Translations under genes and position numbers: made by a program
NCBI GenBank assembly: GCA_937892665.1
Contig: CALBJF010000362.1
Coordinates: forward strand, 1-13,694
Length of the DNA stretch: 13,694 nucleotides
Origin: an uncultured euryarchaeote
GTDB taxonomy: Archaea > Thermoplasmatota > Poseidoniia > Poseidoniales > Poseidoniaceae
Direction of reading: 5' to 3'
Notes under the pieces: model-generated
What the model was told of the DNA's origin: nothing
Seen by the model: the letters and a program-made list of their open reading frames with translations, nothing else
The model's database searches: none
Shown here: positions 8,514 through 13,694 of the stretch, one piece after another
Numbering within the stretch: position 1 is the first letter of the stretch
Layout of the letters: every line of letters begins with the position of its first letter

Positions 8514-9774
8514 ATAACGCACGATGCCCGATGTCGTTTCTATGGTGAGAACCTTCAAGTGAAATCGTATCCATTCTTTGGTAAGAACGAGCTCTGGCTT
8601 CGGCTAACGAAGAAGCAATTGCAGTTGTTGCAAGGACTCTTCCGCCTGTGGAGATAAGTCTGTTTGATTCATCTATCCCGGTTCCGGCATGACTGACCCA
8701 TGCATCATCAGCATCATCAATCAGTTCCGCTCCAAGAATAACCCGTCCCTTCTTCGCAGATTGAGGATATCCTTCCGAAGCCAGAACAACGGTAAGGCAG
8801 TGCATATCATGGAATGAAACAGAATAATTATCCAACGAATCGGTAGCCGCTGCAAACAGTAAATCGCCCACATCAGAAGCGATTAGAGGCAGTGTGACCT
8901 GACATTCAGGATCTCCAAATCGGACATTGAATTCAACGACAAACGGATCCCCATTTTCATCGATCATTAACCCAACATAGAGAACGCCTCGATAAGGAAT
9001 CATCATTCCAGAAAGAGAAGCATGCATAGGTTGAACAATTCGTTCAAGGACTTTGTGATGTATTTCTTCAGTTACAACCGGAGCTGGGCAATATGCACCC
9101 ATACCACCCGTGTTCAATCCTTTGTCGCCATCCCAGACCCTTTTATGATCTTGGCTCGGAGGTAAACAGACAAATCCAGAAGCATCCATTATCACCAACA
9201 TACTTGCTTCTTCACCTGGGAGGAAGGATTCTAAGAGAACGTGTCCATCAGTCTGTATTGAATCGTTGATGAATTCAATCGCTTCTTGTAAATTTGTTGT
9301 AACAACAACGCCTTTGCCGCCAGCGAGAACATCTCTCTTGATGACCCAAGGGTTGTCTGAATACGTCGCCAGAGCAGATTCAATATCACTTGAGGAATCG
9401 AGCACCATATAATCCGCAGTAGGTACTTCTGCTCGTCGCATCGCCTCTTTAGCAAACAGTTTCGACCCTTCAAGTTCGGCGTGAATGGCTTGAGGTCCAA
9501 AGCAAGGAATTCCGTGGTCTAGAAGAATATCTGCAAGTGATTCACACAACGGTGCTTCAGGGCCAACGATAACAAAATCTACATCCAATGTTCGAGATAA
9601 CGAAACTATGCCATCGATATCCGAGGCTGATATTGCATGATTCGTAGCGTAGTTCATCGTCCCTGCATTACCAGGGGTTACGTGAACATCGCCAATCGAT
9701 TCTGATTGTGAAAGCGACCTGCAAAGAGCATGTTCCCTCCCACCGCCACCCACGACAAGAACAGACCTACTCAT
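8512..9774 (-). CDS. purD: Phosphoribosylamine-glycine ligase (GAR synthetase)
   Basis: This cytoplasmic ATP-grasp enzyme joins glycine to 5-phosphoribosylamine with ATP, the second step of de novo purine synthesis. The product is 420 residues from the ATG at 9774, close to the usual length of about 430. Family signatures run in order: VLVVGGGGREHAL at the N-terminus (residues 5-17), GPEAPL (71-76), LEGSKLFAK in the region leading to the ATP-grasp domain, AGGKGV (151-156, ATP-binding loop), QDHKRVWDGDKG followed by NTGGMGAY (208-228), and RFGDPECQ (285-292, metal and ATP site). All key motifs are intact. A TTG at 9786 would add four residues (MPRI), but the ATG gives the normal N-terminus and lies 28 nt after a TATA-like box. 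It is divergent from carS and upstream of, but separately spaced from, the oligosaccharyltransferase gene. Confidence 0.97.
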   Translation of the reverse strand: MSRSVLVVGGGGREHALCRSLSQSESIGDVHVTPGNAGTMNYATNHAISASDIDGIVSLSRTLDVDFVIVGPEAPLCESLADILLDHGIPCFGPQAIHAELEGSKLFAKEAMRRAEVPTADYMVLDSSSDIESALATYSDNPWVIKRDVLAGGKGVVVTTNLQEAIEFINDSIQTDGHVLLESFLPGEEASMLVIMDASGFVCLPPSQDHKRVWDGDKGLNTGGMGAYCPAPVVTEEIHHKVLERIVQPMHASLSGMMIPYRGVLYVGLMIDENGDPFVVEFNVRFGDPECQVTLPLIASDVGDLLFAAATDSLDNYSVSFHDMHCLTVVLASEGYPQSAKKGRVILGAELIDDADDAWVSHAGTGIDESNRLISTGGRVLATTAIASSLAEARARSYQRMDTISLEGSHHRNDIGHRAL

Positions 9775-9798
9775 AATCCGAGGCAATCTATCAAGGCT

Positions 9799-9806
9799 GA
9801 TAATTC
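9799..9806 (-). promoter_or_regulatory. TATA-like box for purD
   Basis: The AT-rich element GATAATTC on the plus strand (GAATTATC on the minus) is centred about 28 nt upstream of the purD ATG at 9774. That distance implies a leaderless transcript and favours the ATG over the TTG at 9786. The 65-bp gap also has to serve the divergent carS, for which no clear box is visible. Confidence 0.4.
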
Positions 9807-9839
9807 AACCGCAAAAGGGGTTTCACAACAAGAGCCTTC

Positions 9840-10529
9840 ATGTGCCGTATCGAAAACCATCCTCTCATGAGCAATGTTGATGCAGCCACTGACCTAAACT
9901 TTCTTGCACTTGTCCTTATGACATTGTGGCTTTATCTCCCTGGATTTATCGCAAACACCTTTGCAATGATGTGGGGCAAATGGCTTCCAAAAACAGGATA
10001 TGGGCCGTGGCCAATCGATGGCGGCAAGACACTAAAAGACGGAAATCGAATGCTGGGTGATGGTAAAACATGGAACGGACTTATCGGAGGATCACTTACT
10101 GCAGGCTTACTATGCGTGCTTCAACTCGCTATCGTTGGAAACAATTTTGATGGAGCCGCAATCTTCGCAAGTCCGATTATAGGTTCAGAAGATGCTTGGT
10201 TTTCAATCGGAAACGATTGGGTTGCAGCCTATATCCTGGGTTCATTCCTTGGATTTGCTTGCCTGTTTGGAGATTTAACAGGTTCGTTTTTCAAGCGTCG
10301 TCAAGGTTTGAAGCGAGAAGGAGATGTTTCATCGAAGGCACCGCTGCTTGACACTCTCCCTTTCGCAATCATGGTGTTCTTGTGGGGTCAACTCTTCCTC
10401 GGTGGGTCATTACTTGCTTCGAGTGAACTCATCTATCCAATGTTGGCAATAATTGTCATCACGCCAGTGCTTCATCGAGGCTTCAACCTCATCGGATACG
10501 CCATTGGATGGAAAGATGTCCCTTACTGA
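9840..10529 (+). CDS. carS: CDP-archaeol synthase (CarS, DUF46 family)
   Basis: This membrane enzyme activates the archaeal ether lipid 2,3-di-O-geranylgeranylglyceryl phosphate with CTP to give CDP-archaeol, the branch point to polar head groups. The 229-residue product carries the family signatures: YLPGFIANTFAMM in the first span (about 32-44), then PIDGGKTLKDGNRMLGDGK (58-76) and TWNGLIGG. Later come FGDLTGSFFKRRQGLKRE (143-160) and APLLDTLPF (167-175). Hydrophobic segments lie at about 20-45, 80-99, 128-150, 172-193 and 196-222. It is longer than the roughly 160-180 residues I recall for the family, mainly from the N-terminus and the loop around 100-127. The ATG at 9840 is the first of two in-frame candidates; the second, at 9867 (MSNVDAATD), would remove nine residues and is equally plausible. 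It ends 42 bp before the surface-protein gene on the same strand. Confidence 0.93.
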   Translation: MCRIENHPLMSNVDAATDLNFLALVLMTLWLYLPGFIANTFAMMWGKWLPKTGYGPWPIDGGKTLKDGNRMLGDGKTWNGLIGGSLTAGLLCVLQLAIVGNNFDGAAIFASPIIGSEDAWFSIGNDWVAAYILGSFLGFACLFGDLTGSFFKRRQGLKREGDVSSKAPLLDTLPFAIMVFLWGQLFLGGSLLASSELIYPMLAIIVITPVLHRGFNLIGYAIGWKDVPY

Positions 10530-10559
10530 CGTAGGCAAAGCATTGATGATTCAATACCT

Positions 10560-10574
10560 CATGGCCAAACCATG
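10560..10574 (+). repeat. Inverted repeat enclosing the start codon of the surface-protein gene
   Basis: CATGG and CCATG arms (10560-10564 and 10570-10574) flank the loop CCAAA, and the second arm contains the ATG at 10572. If the gene is read from a carS transcript, this hairpin would cover the start codon. A further ATTGA-TGAT-TCAAT palindrome lies just upstream at 10542-10555. Confidence 0.3.
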
Positions 10575-12383
10575 CGAACAGCAAGCCTATTGACAATTTT
10601 GATGATGATCCCCATCCTTTTTGCCTCCACAACGCTAGCATCACCACCCACGAATGGCTCGACAACACTCGTTTCAGATTCTCAAATATGGGACGGGGGT
10701 GACCTCAACGGTGATGTGGTAATTGCCGACGGAGGCGTACTTACATGGACAGGAGAATCCCAAATTTCAACAGACTCTACAATAACTATCGAAGAAGGTG
10801 GCATACTCAATCTCAACAATGCCGTACTAACTGGTCAAGCATCCGTCTCGACACTCCTAATTTTTGATACCACCAACATTGGCATTAACGAAAGTATTGC
10901 TGATACTGCCGCAACAATGACCATCTATTTTGATATTAGCGTCCCTCAGCAAGCCTACCTTAATTTGACCATCGACGGTACAACAACCAACGAAATTACA
11001 GGAACATCCTTGGAGACCACTGTTGACTTGACAGATGAGTTTCTGATTGCAGTTGATCACTATTATCCACTTCCGTTTGGAATTACTCACATCGAAATAT
11101 TCCATTCGAACGCCGAACTACTAACGATATCAGCAGATGAGTTCTCCCAAAGTGGAGGAAGTCTTTCCTGGAACCAACCATCGTTCCACATACATAATCA
11201 CGGAACTGTTCTCTCCGAAGGCTCCACACTAAAAGGCGCAAATATCAGTTGTCAACATCTTTGTCATTTCAATGATTCATCTCTCATTGGCAGTGGGCCA
11301 ATCCATGTTGCTGATGGAACACACATCGGAGTCAATAATTCAGTGATTCTAGGATCTAGAACAGACGAAGACATCATTGTTCACGACCAGGCTACAATCG
11401 ACTATGAAGAATCTACTGGAACCGGTGGCTACACAGACGCTTGGATTCGACTTCTTTCCAAAAGAGAGATTCATGTCAATGCTAAAGTTGCAACTGTGGT
11501 GGCTACAGGAATCGGTTACAATGGTAACACCATCAATACTGTGATCAACGGAGACGCAGATCAGAGCACATGGTTTGTGGATATCGGAACCAACGAGAAC
11601 AAGAGAATTGTGGAATGGGTCGATGGAACTGGAACATACTTCCAAGAAACAGGAACCATCAAAATCACCGTTGAATCAAATTGGGGCAATTTCATCGCTG
11701 ATGAAGCTGCACCAAAAACAGCAAGTTCGAATGTCGATGTGATCTATCCGTCGTTAAGCATCGACAAAATAGTTCCTGATGCAGTAACGGCTGATACTGG
11801 AAAGACCCACTACGTTATGGTTACAATCTCGAACACAGGTACAATCCCAGCCAATCCAAATGTTCGATGCTATACCAACGGAGAAGAAGCTGACACAACA
11901 GCTAACACAGGCAACTGGGAAGTTGCTCCAGGAGAATCCAAGGACGTACCTGTTTCATGGTGGCATTACACGGATGAGGCTGCTACATTGACTTGTAAAT
12001 TCTTTTACCCCGATGTGCTTGAAGCGGTAAGTAACTTAATCGCAGATGAAGCAGGTGAAACCTCGAGTGAAGTTTCATGGACAACCGCTGAAGAAGTGGA
12101 AGAGCTTCCAATTCTTTTGTATGGGATTATCATAGCCATCGTCGTTGGATTGGGTGTCTTTGTGGCATTGAGTTCACGTCGATTACAAAATAAAGAATAC
12201 ATCGAAACTGGGGAAGAGTTCGAAGAGGAACCTGAAGAAGAAGAGGAATCTGTAGACGTAGAAGAATCCGAAGAAGGAGAGGAATCTGAAGACGTAGAAG
12301 AATCCGAAGAAGGAGAGGAATCTGAAGACCATACATGGACCGACGCTGACGGAAACCCTATTGTTTCAGTTAAAGAGGAATAA
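10572..12383 (+). CDS. Type I membrane-anchored surface protein with CARDB-like domain and acidic tail
   Basis: This 603-residue exported protein has no known enzymatic motif. Residues 1-23 form a signal peptide (MRT, hydrophobic core, TLA before the likely cut). Residues about 35-90 and 195-285 have short Gly/Asn/Thr-rich strands such as DSTITIEEGGILNLNNAVL, suggesting a beta-solenoid. C227 and C231 lie close together. Residues about 394-500 resemble a CARDB/Ig-like adhesion domain, with C433 and C475 placed to form a disulfide. A membrane span follows at 512-534, then a basic stop-transfer SSRR and a very acidic Glu-rich cytoplasmic tail ending in a short cap (TWTDADGNP). There are about six sequons (NGS, NES, NLT, NIS, NDS, NNS), so it could be a substrate of N-glycosylation. 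It lies 42 bp after carS and may be co-transcribed with it. Function unknown beyond being an envelope protein. Confidence 0.85.
   Translation: MRTASLLTILMMIPILFASTTLASPPTNGSTTLVSDSQIWDGGDLNGDVVIADGGVLTWTGESQISTDSTITIEEGGILNLNNAVLTGQASVSTLLIFDTTNIGINESIADTAATMTIYFDISVPQQAYLNLTIDGTTTNEITGTSLETTVDLTDEFLIAVDHYYPLPFGITHIEIFHSNAELLTISADEFSQSGGSLSWNQPSFHIHNHGTVLSEGSTLKGANISCQHLCHFNDSSLIGSGPIHVADGTHIGVNNSVILGSRTDEDIIVHDQATIDYEESTGTGGYTDAWIRLLSKREIHVNAKVATVVATGIGYNGNTINTVINGDADQSTWFVDIGTNENKRIVEWVDGTGTYFQETGTIKITVESNWGNFIADEAAPKTASSNVDVIYPSLSIDKIVPDAVTADTGKTHYVMVTISNTGTIPANPNVRCYTNGEEADTTANTGNWEVAPGESKDVPVSWWHYTDEAATLTCKFFYPDVLEAVSNLIADEAGETSSEVSWTTAEEVEELPILLYGIIIAIVVGLGVFVALSSRRLQNKEYIETGEEFEEEPEEEEESVDVEESEEGEESEDVEESEEGEESEDHTWTDADGNPIVSVKEE
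12255..12326 (+). repeat. Perfect 36-bp tandem duplication in the acidic tail
   Basis: Two identical 36-base copies (12255-12290 and 12291-12326) encode two copies of the 12-residue unit DVEESEEGEESE. Partial similarity extends upstream into the EEEESV segment. Exact identity at the DNA level, including third positions, points to recent slippage or duplication. The in-frame unit lets the tail change length without disrupting the gene. Confidence 0.9.
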
Positions 12384-12398
12384 TTCCTCACAAGCCTG

Positions 12399-12415
12399 TG
12401 AGTGGAAACCACTCA
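12399..12415 (+). terminator. Perfect hairpin after the surface-protein gene
   Basis: TGAGTGG and CCACTCA arms flank an AAA loop, 16 bases after the stop codon. A seven-pair stem so close to a gene end could be a 3' end or processing structure. No T run follows, so it is not a typical archaeal U-tract terminator. An alternative pairing of CTCA (12387-12390) with TGAG (12399-12402) overlaps it. Confidence 0.4.
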
Positions 12416-12464
12416 TAAACGTAAGTAAACCACTAATCAGAAGATCCATATTTCACTTGATATC

Positions 12465-12494
12465 TTAAGCAGTATTACGTGATATACTGCGTAA
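12465..12494. promoter_or_regulatory. Candidate operator palindrome
   Basis: Arms TTAAGCAGTAT and ATACTGCGTAA (10 of 11 positions complementary; the inner seven perfect) flank the loop TACGTGAT. The dyad centre lies about 97 bp upstream of the ATG at 12577 and about 60 bp upstream of the TATA-like box. This would suit a dimeric activator or repressor site; an RNA hairpin is the alternative. Confidence 0.45.
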
Positions 12495-12536
12495 AATTTC
12501 GGATCATTTTTCGAAATATCCATTTTATTTGAGTTG

Positions 12537-12546
12537 ATATTTAAAG
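12537..12546 (+). promoter_or_regulatory. TATA-like box for the gene at 12577
   Basis: ATATTTAAAG is centred about 35 nt upstream of the ATG. Transcription starting about 25 nt downstream would leave a leader of roughly ten bases containing GGGGAG (12567-12572), a weak Shine-Dalgarno-like sequence four bases before the start. An alternative AT-rich element (AGTATATATT, 12556-12565) is probably too close to the start. Confidence 0.45.
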
Positions 12547-12576
12547 CGGCATATTAGTATATATTAGGGGAGTATT

Positions 12577-12993
12577 ATGAGGGGAGATAACGGCAAGAGA
12601 TACAATCCTGATTGGCTAGTGAAGTTAGCCCAAAAGTGCCTCCCTTATCTCAAGAGTCATCCCAGATATAACGAGGAAGTCCTAGATTTTCTGCCCGATG
12701 CATTGGCCAACTGTACATCATGCATACCAGAGAGCCATTGTTACATTCATTTTGTGAAGGACGAGAAGCCCAATCAAGAAGATTCTTCATGGCGATACAT
12801 CACTTCAGTTGAACTCTATGACGAGAAGTTAGGTATTATCTTAGTCGACCTGTTGCTAGATAATACAAGTGACAACCCATATGAAGATGCCCCGATTGTT
12901 GGGGGCATAGAGTATTTTGACCTCTTGGATATCCTTACTCCATTTCAAGCAAGGCGACACTTGCAAGGCAGGATCAGAGAGCGCGTCTACTGA
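12577..12993 (+). CDS. Hypothetical protein, 138 residues, Cys/His cluster
   Basis: I do not recognise this protein. It is soluble-looking, with no signal peptide or membrane span. An N-terminal helical part (residues 10-45) leads to CTSCIPESHC (46-55) with H58 close by, a C-x2-C-x5-C arrangement that could bind a metal but matches no zinc finger I can name. A region of alternating hydrophobic strands follows (about 73-95, with LGIILVDLLL), then an acidic loop and a basic C-terminus (QARRHLQGRIRERVY). A TATA box and a GGGGAG sequence precede the ATG, and the upstream region carries palindromes, so it may be a regulated single gene. The stop codon is embedded in a TGAATG/CATTCA hairpin (12991-13007). 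Coding status is likely from length and promoter; function unknown. Confidence 0.65.
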   Translation: MRGDNGKRYNPDWLVKLAQKCLPYLKSHPRYNEEVLDFLPDALANCTSCIPESHCYIHFVKDEKPNQEDSSWRYITSVELYDEKLGIILVDLLLDNTSDNPYEDAPIVGGIEYFDLLDILTPFQARRHLQGRIRERVY

Positions 12994-13141
12994 ATGCATG
13001 CCATTCATCAGTCGAACCTTGAGTATGATTCATGGTTTACACTGGAATCCCTTGTGAATGCCAGTTTTGACCACATGGGTTTGAAGATAAACGCTTATTC
13101 GCAGGGTATGGCTTTATTTCCAGTTTAATAATTGTAATTCC
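12994..13141. other. Short intergenic region
   Basis: These 148 bp hold no gene I can support. At the left end is a TGAATG-CATGC-CATTCA hairpin that overlaps the preceding stop codon. The right end becomes AT-rich and contains the TATA-like box of the next gene. Confidence 0.5.
13113..13118 (+). promoter_or_regulatory. TATA-like box for the gene at 13142
   Basis: TTTATT is centred about 26 nt upstream of the ATG, the spacing expected for a leaderless transcript. No Shine-Dalgarno sequence precedes the start, in agreement. A second AT-rich run (AGTTTAATAATT) lies closer and is less well placed. Confidence 0.4.
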
Positions 13142-13558
13142 ATGGCAGGAGGCGATGGTCGTTCCATTTTTGGTATTGTATACACTGGATTTTCTTTAGC
13201 CTCATTGTGGTTATTGGATCAGGAGATGAATCATCGTGTCGTTGCGAATCCTGCTGGAGCAGCAGTTCAGACATTATGTCTATTATTTGCTGTTATTTTT
13301 GGAATTGCAGGCACGTATAAACTACTGACTCGAAATAAAAGTAAATCAAATCATGCAGTTTATGATTATACAAAACAAGGGGATGGAGCATCTCATAAAT
13401 TTATGATTAATCCGCGTGGAGTCACGGTTGTTAAATTGAAAGAAAATGAAATGAGAAAGAATCAGAAGAACTCCAACATTGAGATCCAAATCTGGAGAAA
13501 TAAGCCTCTTTTGGCAATAATTATTCTTCTGGGCATATCCCTAATTGGGCTGTTTTAA
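13142..13558 (+). CDS. Small membrane protein with three predicted spans, unknown function
   Basis: This 138-residue protein has hydrophobic segments at about 9-26, 39-62 and 121-138, the last ending at the C-terminus. A basic hydrophilic loop (63-120) lies between the second and third spans. Its first half is rich in Lys, Ser and Asn; its second contains the strand-like NPRGVTVVKLKENE followed by a charged helix and NIEIQIW. The basic loop is probably cytoplasmic. The base composition is clearly more AT-rich than in purD, carS or the oligosaccharyltransferase gene. I do not recognise the family. The ATG at 13142 fits the upstream TATA-like box; no better alternative start is visible. Confidence 0.65.
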   Translation: MAGGDGRSIFGIVYTGFSLASLWLLDQEMNHRVVANPAGAAVQTLCLLFAVIFGIAGTYKLLTRNKSKSNHAVYDYTKQGDGASHKFMINPRGVTVVKLKENEMRKNQKNSNIEIQIWRNKPLLAIIILLGISLIGLF

Positions 13559-13643
13559 GATGAACCCCACCCTTCAATACGCATACATACACAAGGGCTC
13601 CCGATGTGTTCAGATGAAAGTATTGACTCATACAGCGTATTAG

Positions 13644-13654
13644 TTTTTAAAATT
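13644..13654 (+). promoter_or_regulatory. TATA-like box near the right edge
   Basis: TTTTTAAAATT is centred about 25 nt before the ATG at 13674. It is the strongest TATA-like element in the last 140 bp and predicts a leaderless gene starting there. Confidence 0.4.
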
Positions 13655-13673
13655 CCAAACTCTGGAGTTGTTT

Positions 13674-13694
13674 ATGAGAAATAAAATATCAGTT
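13674..13694 (+). CDS. Possible start of a gene cut by the right edge
   Basis: Only seven codons are visible (MRNKISV). The basic start MRNK followed by apolar residues would suit a signal peptide or first membrane span, but this is too little to judge. The main support is the TATA-like box 25 nt upstream. The rest of 13559-13673 holds nothing else I can support. Confidence 0.3.

Larger units (their letters stand above)
12384..12576. other. Intergenic region with clustered inverted repeats
   Basis: This 193-bp stretch contains no convincing gene. It holds the hairpin at 12399-12415, a near-perfect palindrome at 12465-12494, an ATTTCG/CGAAAT inverted repeat at 12496-12517, and TGATAT motifs at 12458-12463, 12480-12485 and 12535-12540. 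The last of these leads into a TATA-like box. It is more AT-rich than the genes to its left and is probably the regulated promoter region of the gene at 12577. Confidence 0.55.

Noticed and set aside
9775..9786. TTG at 9786 as the purD start
   Set aside because: It adds only MPRI before the conserved N-terminus and lies too close to the TATA-like box. The ATG at 9774 fits both the family and the promoter spacing.
12005..12412. Ser-rich and Leu-rich antisense frames opposite the end of the surface-protein gene
   Set aside because: Their repetitive composition is just the antisense of the Glu-rich tail and its 36-bp duplication.
13604..13684. A 26-codon open frame starting at 13604
   Set aside because: It is very short, has no supporting motif, and its upstream region lacks a well-placed TATA box. 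It is interrupted by the better-supported start at 13674 in another frame.
1..13694. tRNA or rRNA genes, CRISPR arrays, insertion sequences
   Set aside because: I saw no cloverleaf-like gene, no regularly spaced repeats, and no transposase or terminal inverted repeats. The only exact tandem repeat is coding.

Overview
The window most likely comes from a Marine Group II euryarchaeon (Candidatus Poseidoniales). It pairs two archaeal hallmark genes, CDP-archaeol synthase (CarS) and an AglB/STT3-type oligosaccharyltransferase, with a signal-peptide surface protein that has one C-terminal membrane span and an acidic cytoplasmic tail. Spacing between genes is short, several starts sit about 25-28 nt after a TATA-like box (leaderless style), and base composition is moderate. 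The lineage is inferred; no rRNA or tRNA is present to confirm it.

Layout. Positions 1-8385 (minus strand) are a single uninterrupted reading frame of at least 2,795 codons that runs off the left edge. I checked it triplet by triplet and found no stop. It encodes an oligosaccharyltransferase with the catalytic signature WWDYG, wrapped in two additions: about 365 extra N-terminal residues with roughly ten membrane segments, and at least 1,370 extra C-terminal residues of beta-rich modules with about 40 N-glycosylation sequons. A 126-bp gap holds its Shine-Dalgarno site, a small inverted repeat and a TATA-like box. Next comes purD (8512-9774, minus), then a 65-bp divergent promoter region, carS (9840-10529, plus) and a surface protein (10572-12383, plus) with a perfect 36-bp tandem duplication in its tail. 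The 193-bp gap after that holds three inverted repeats, direct TGATAT motifs and a TATA box ahead of an unrecognised 138-residue protein (12577-12993). An AT-rich three-span membrane protein of 138 residues follows (13142-13558). At the right edge a TATA box sits 25 nt before an ATG that opens a frame cut by the window.

How they fit together. purD (purine synthesis) and carS (membrane lipid synthesis) are housekeeping genes with no evident link to each other. The oligosaccharyltransferase and the surface protein both concern the cell envelope: the first transfers lipid-linked glycans to asparagines of exported proteins, and the second is an exported protein with several sequons. That pairing is suggestive only.

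The most notable object is the giant oligosaccharyltransferase. It looks like a glycosylation enzyme that is also a very large, probably self-glycosylated, cell-surface protein.
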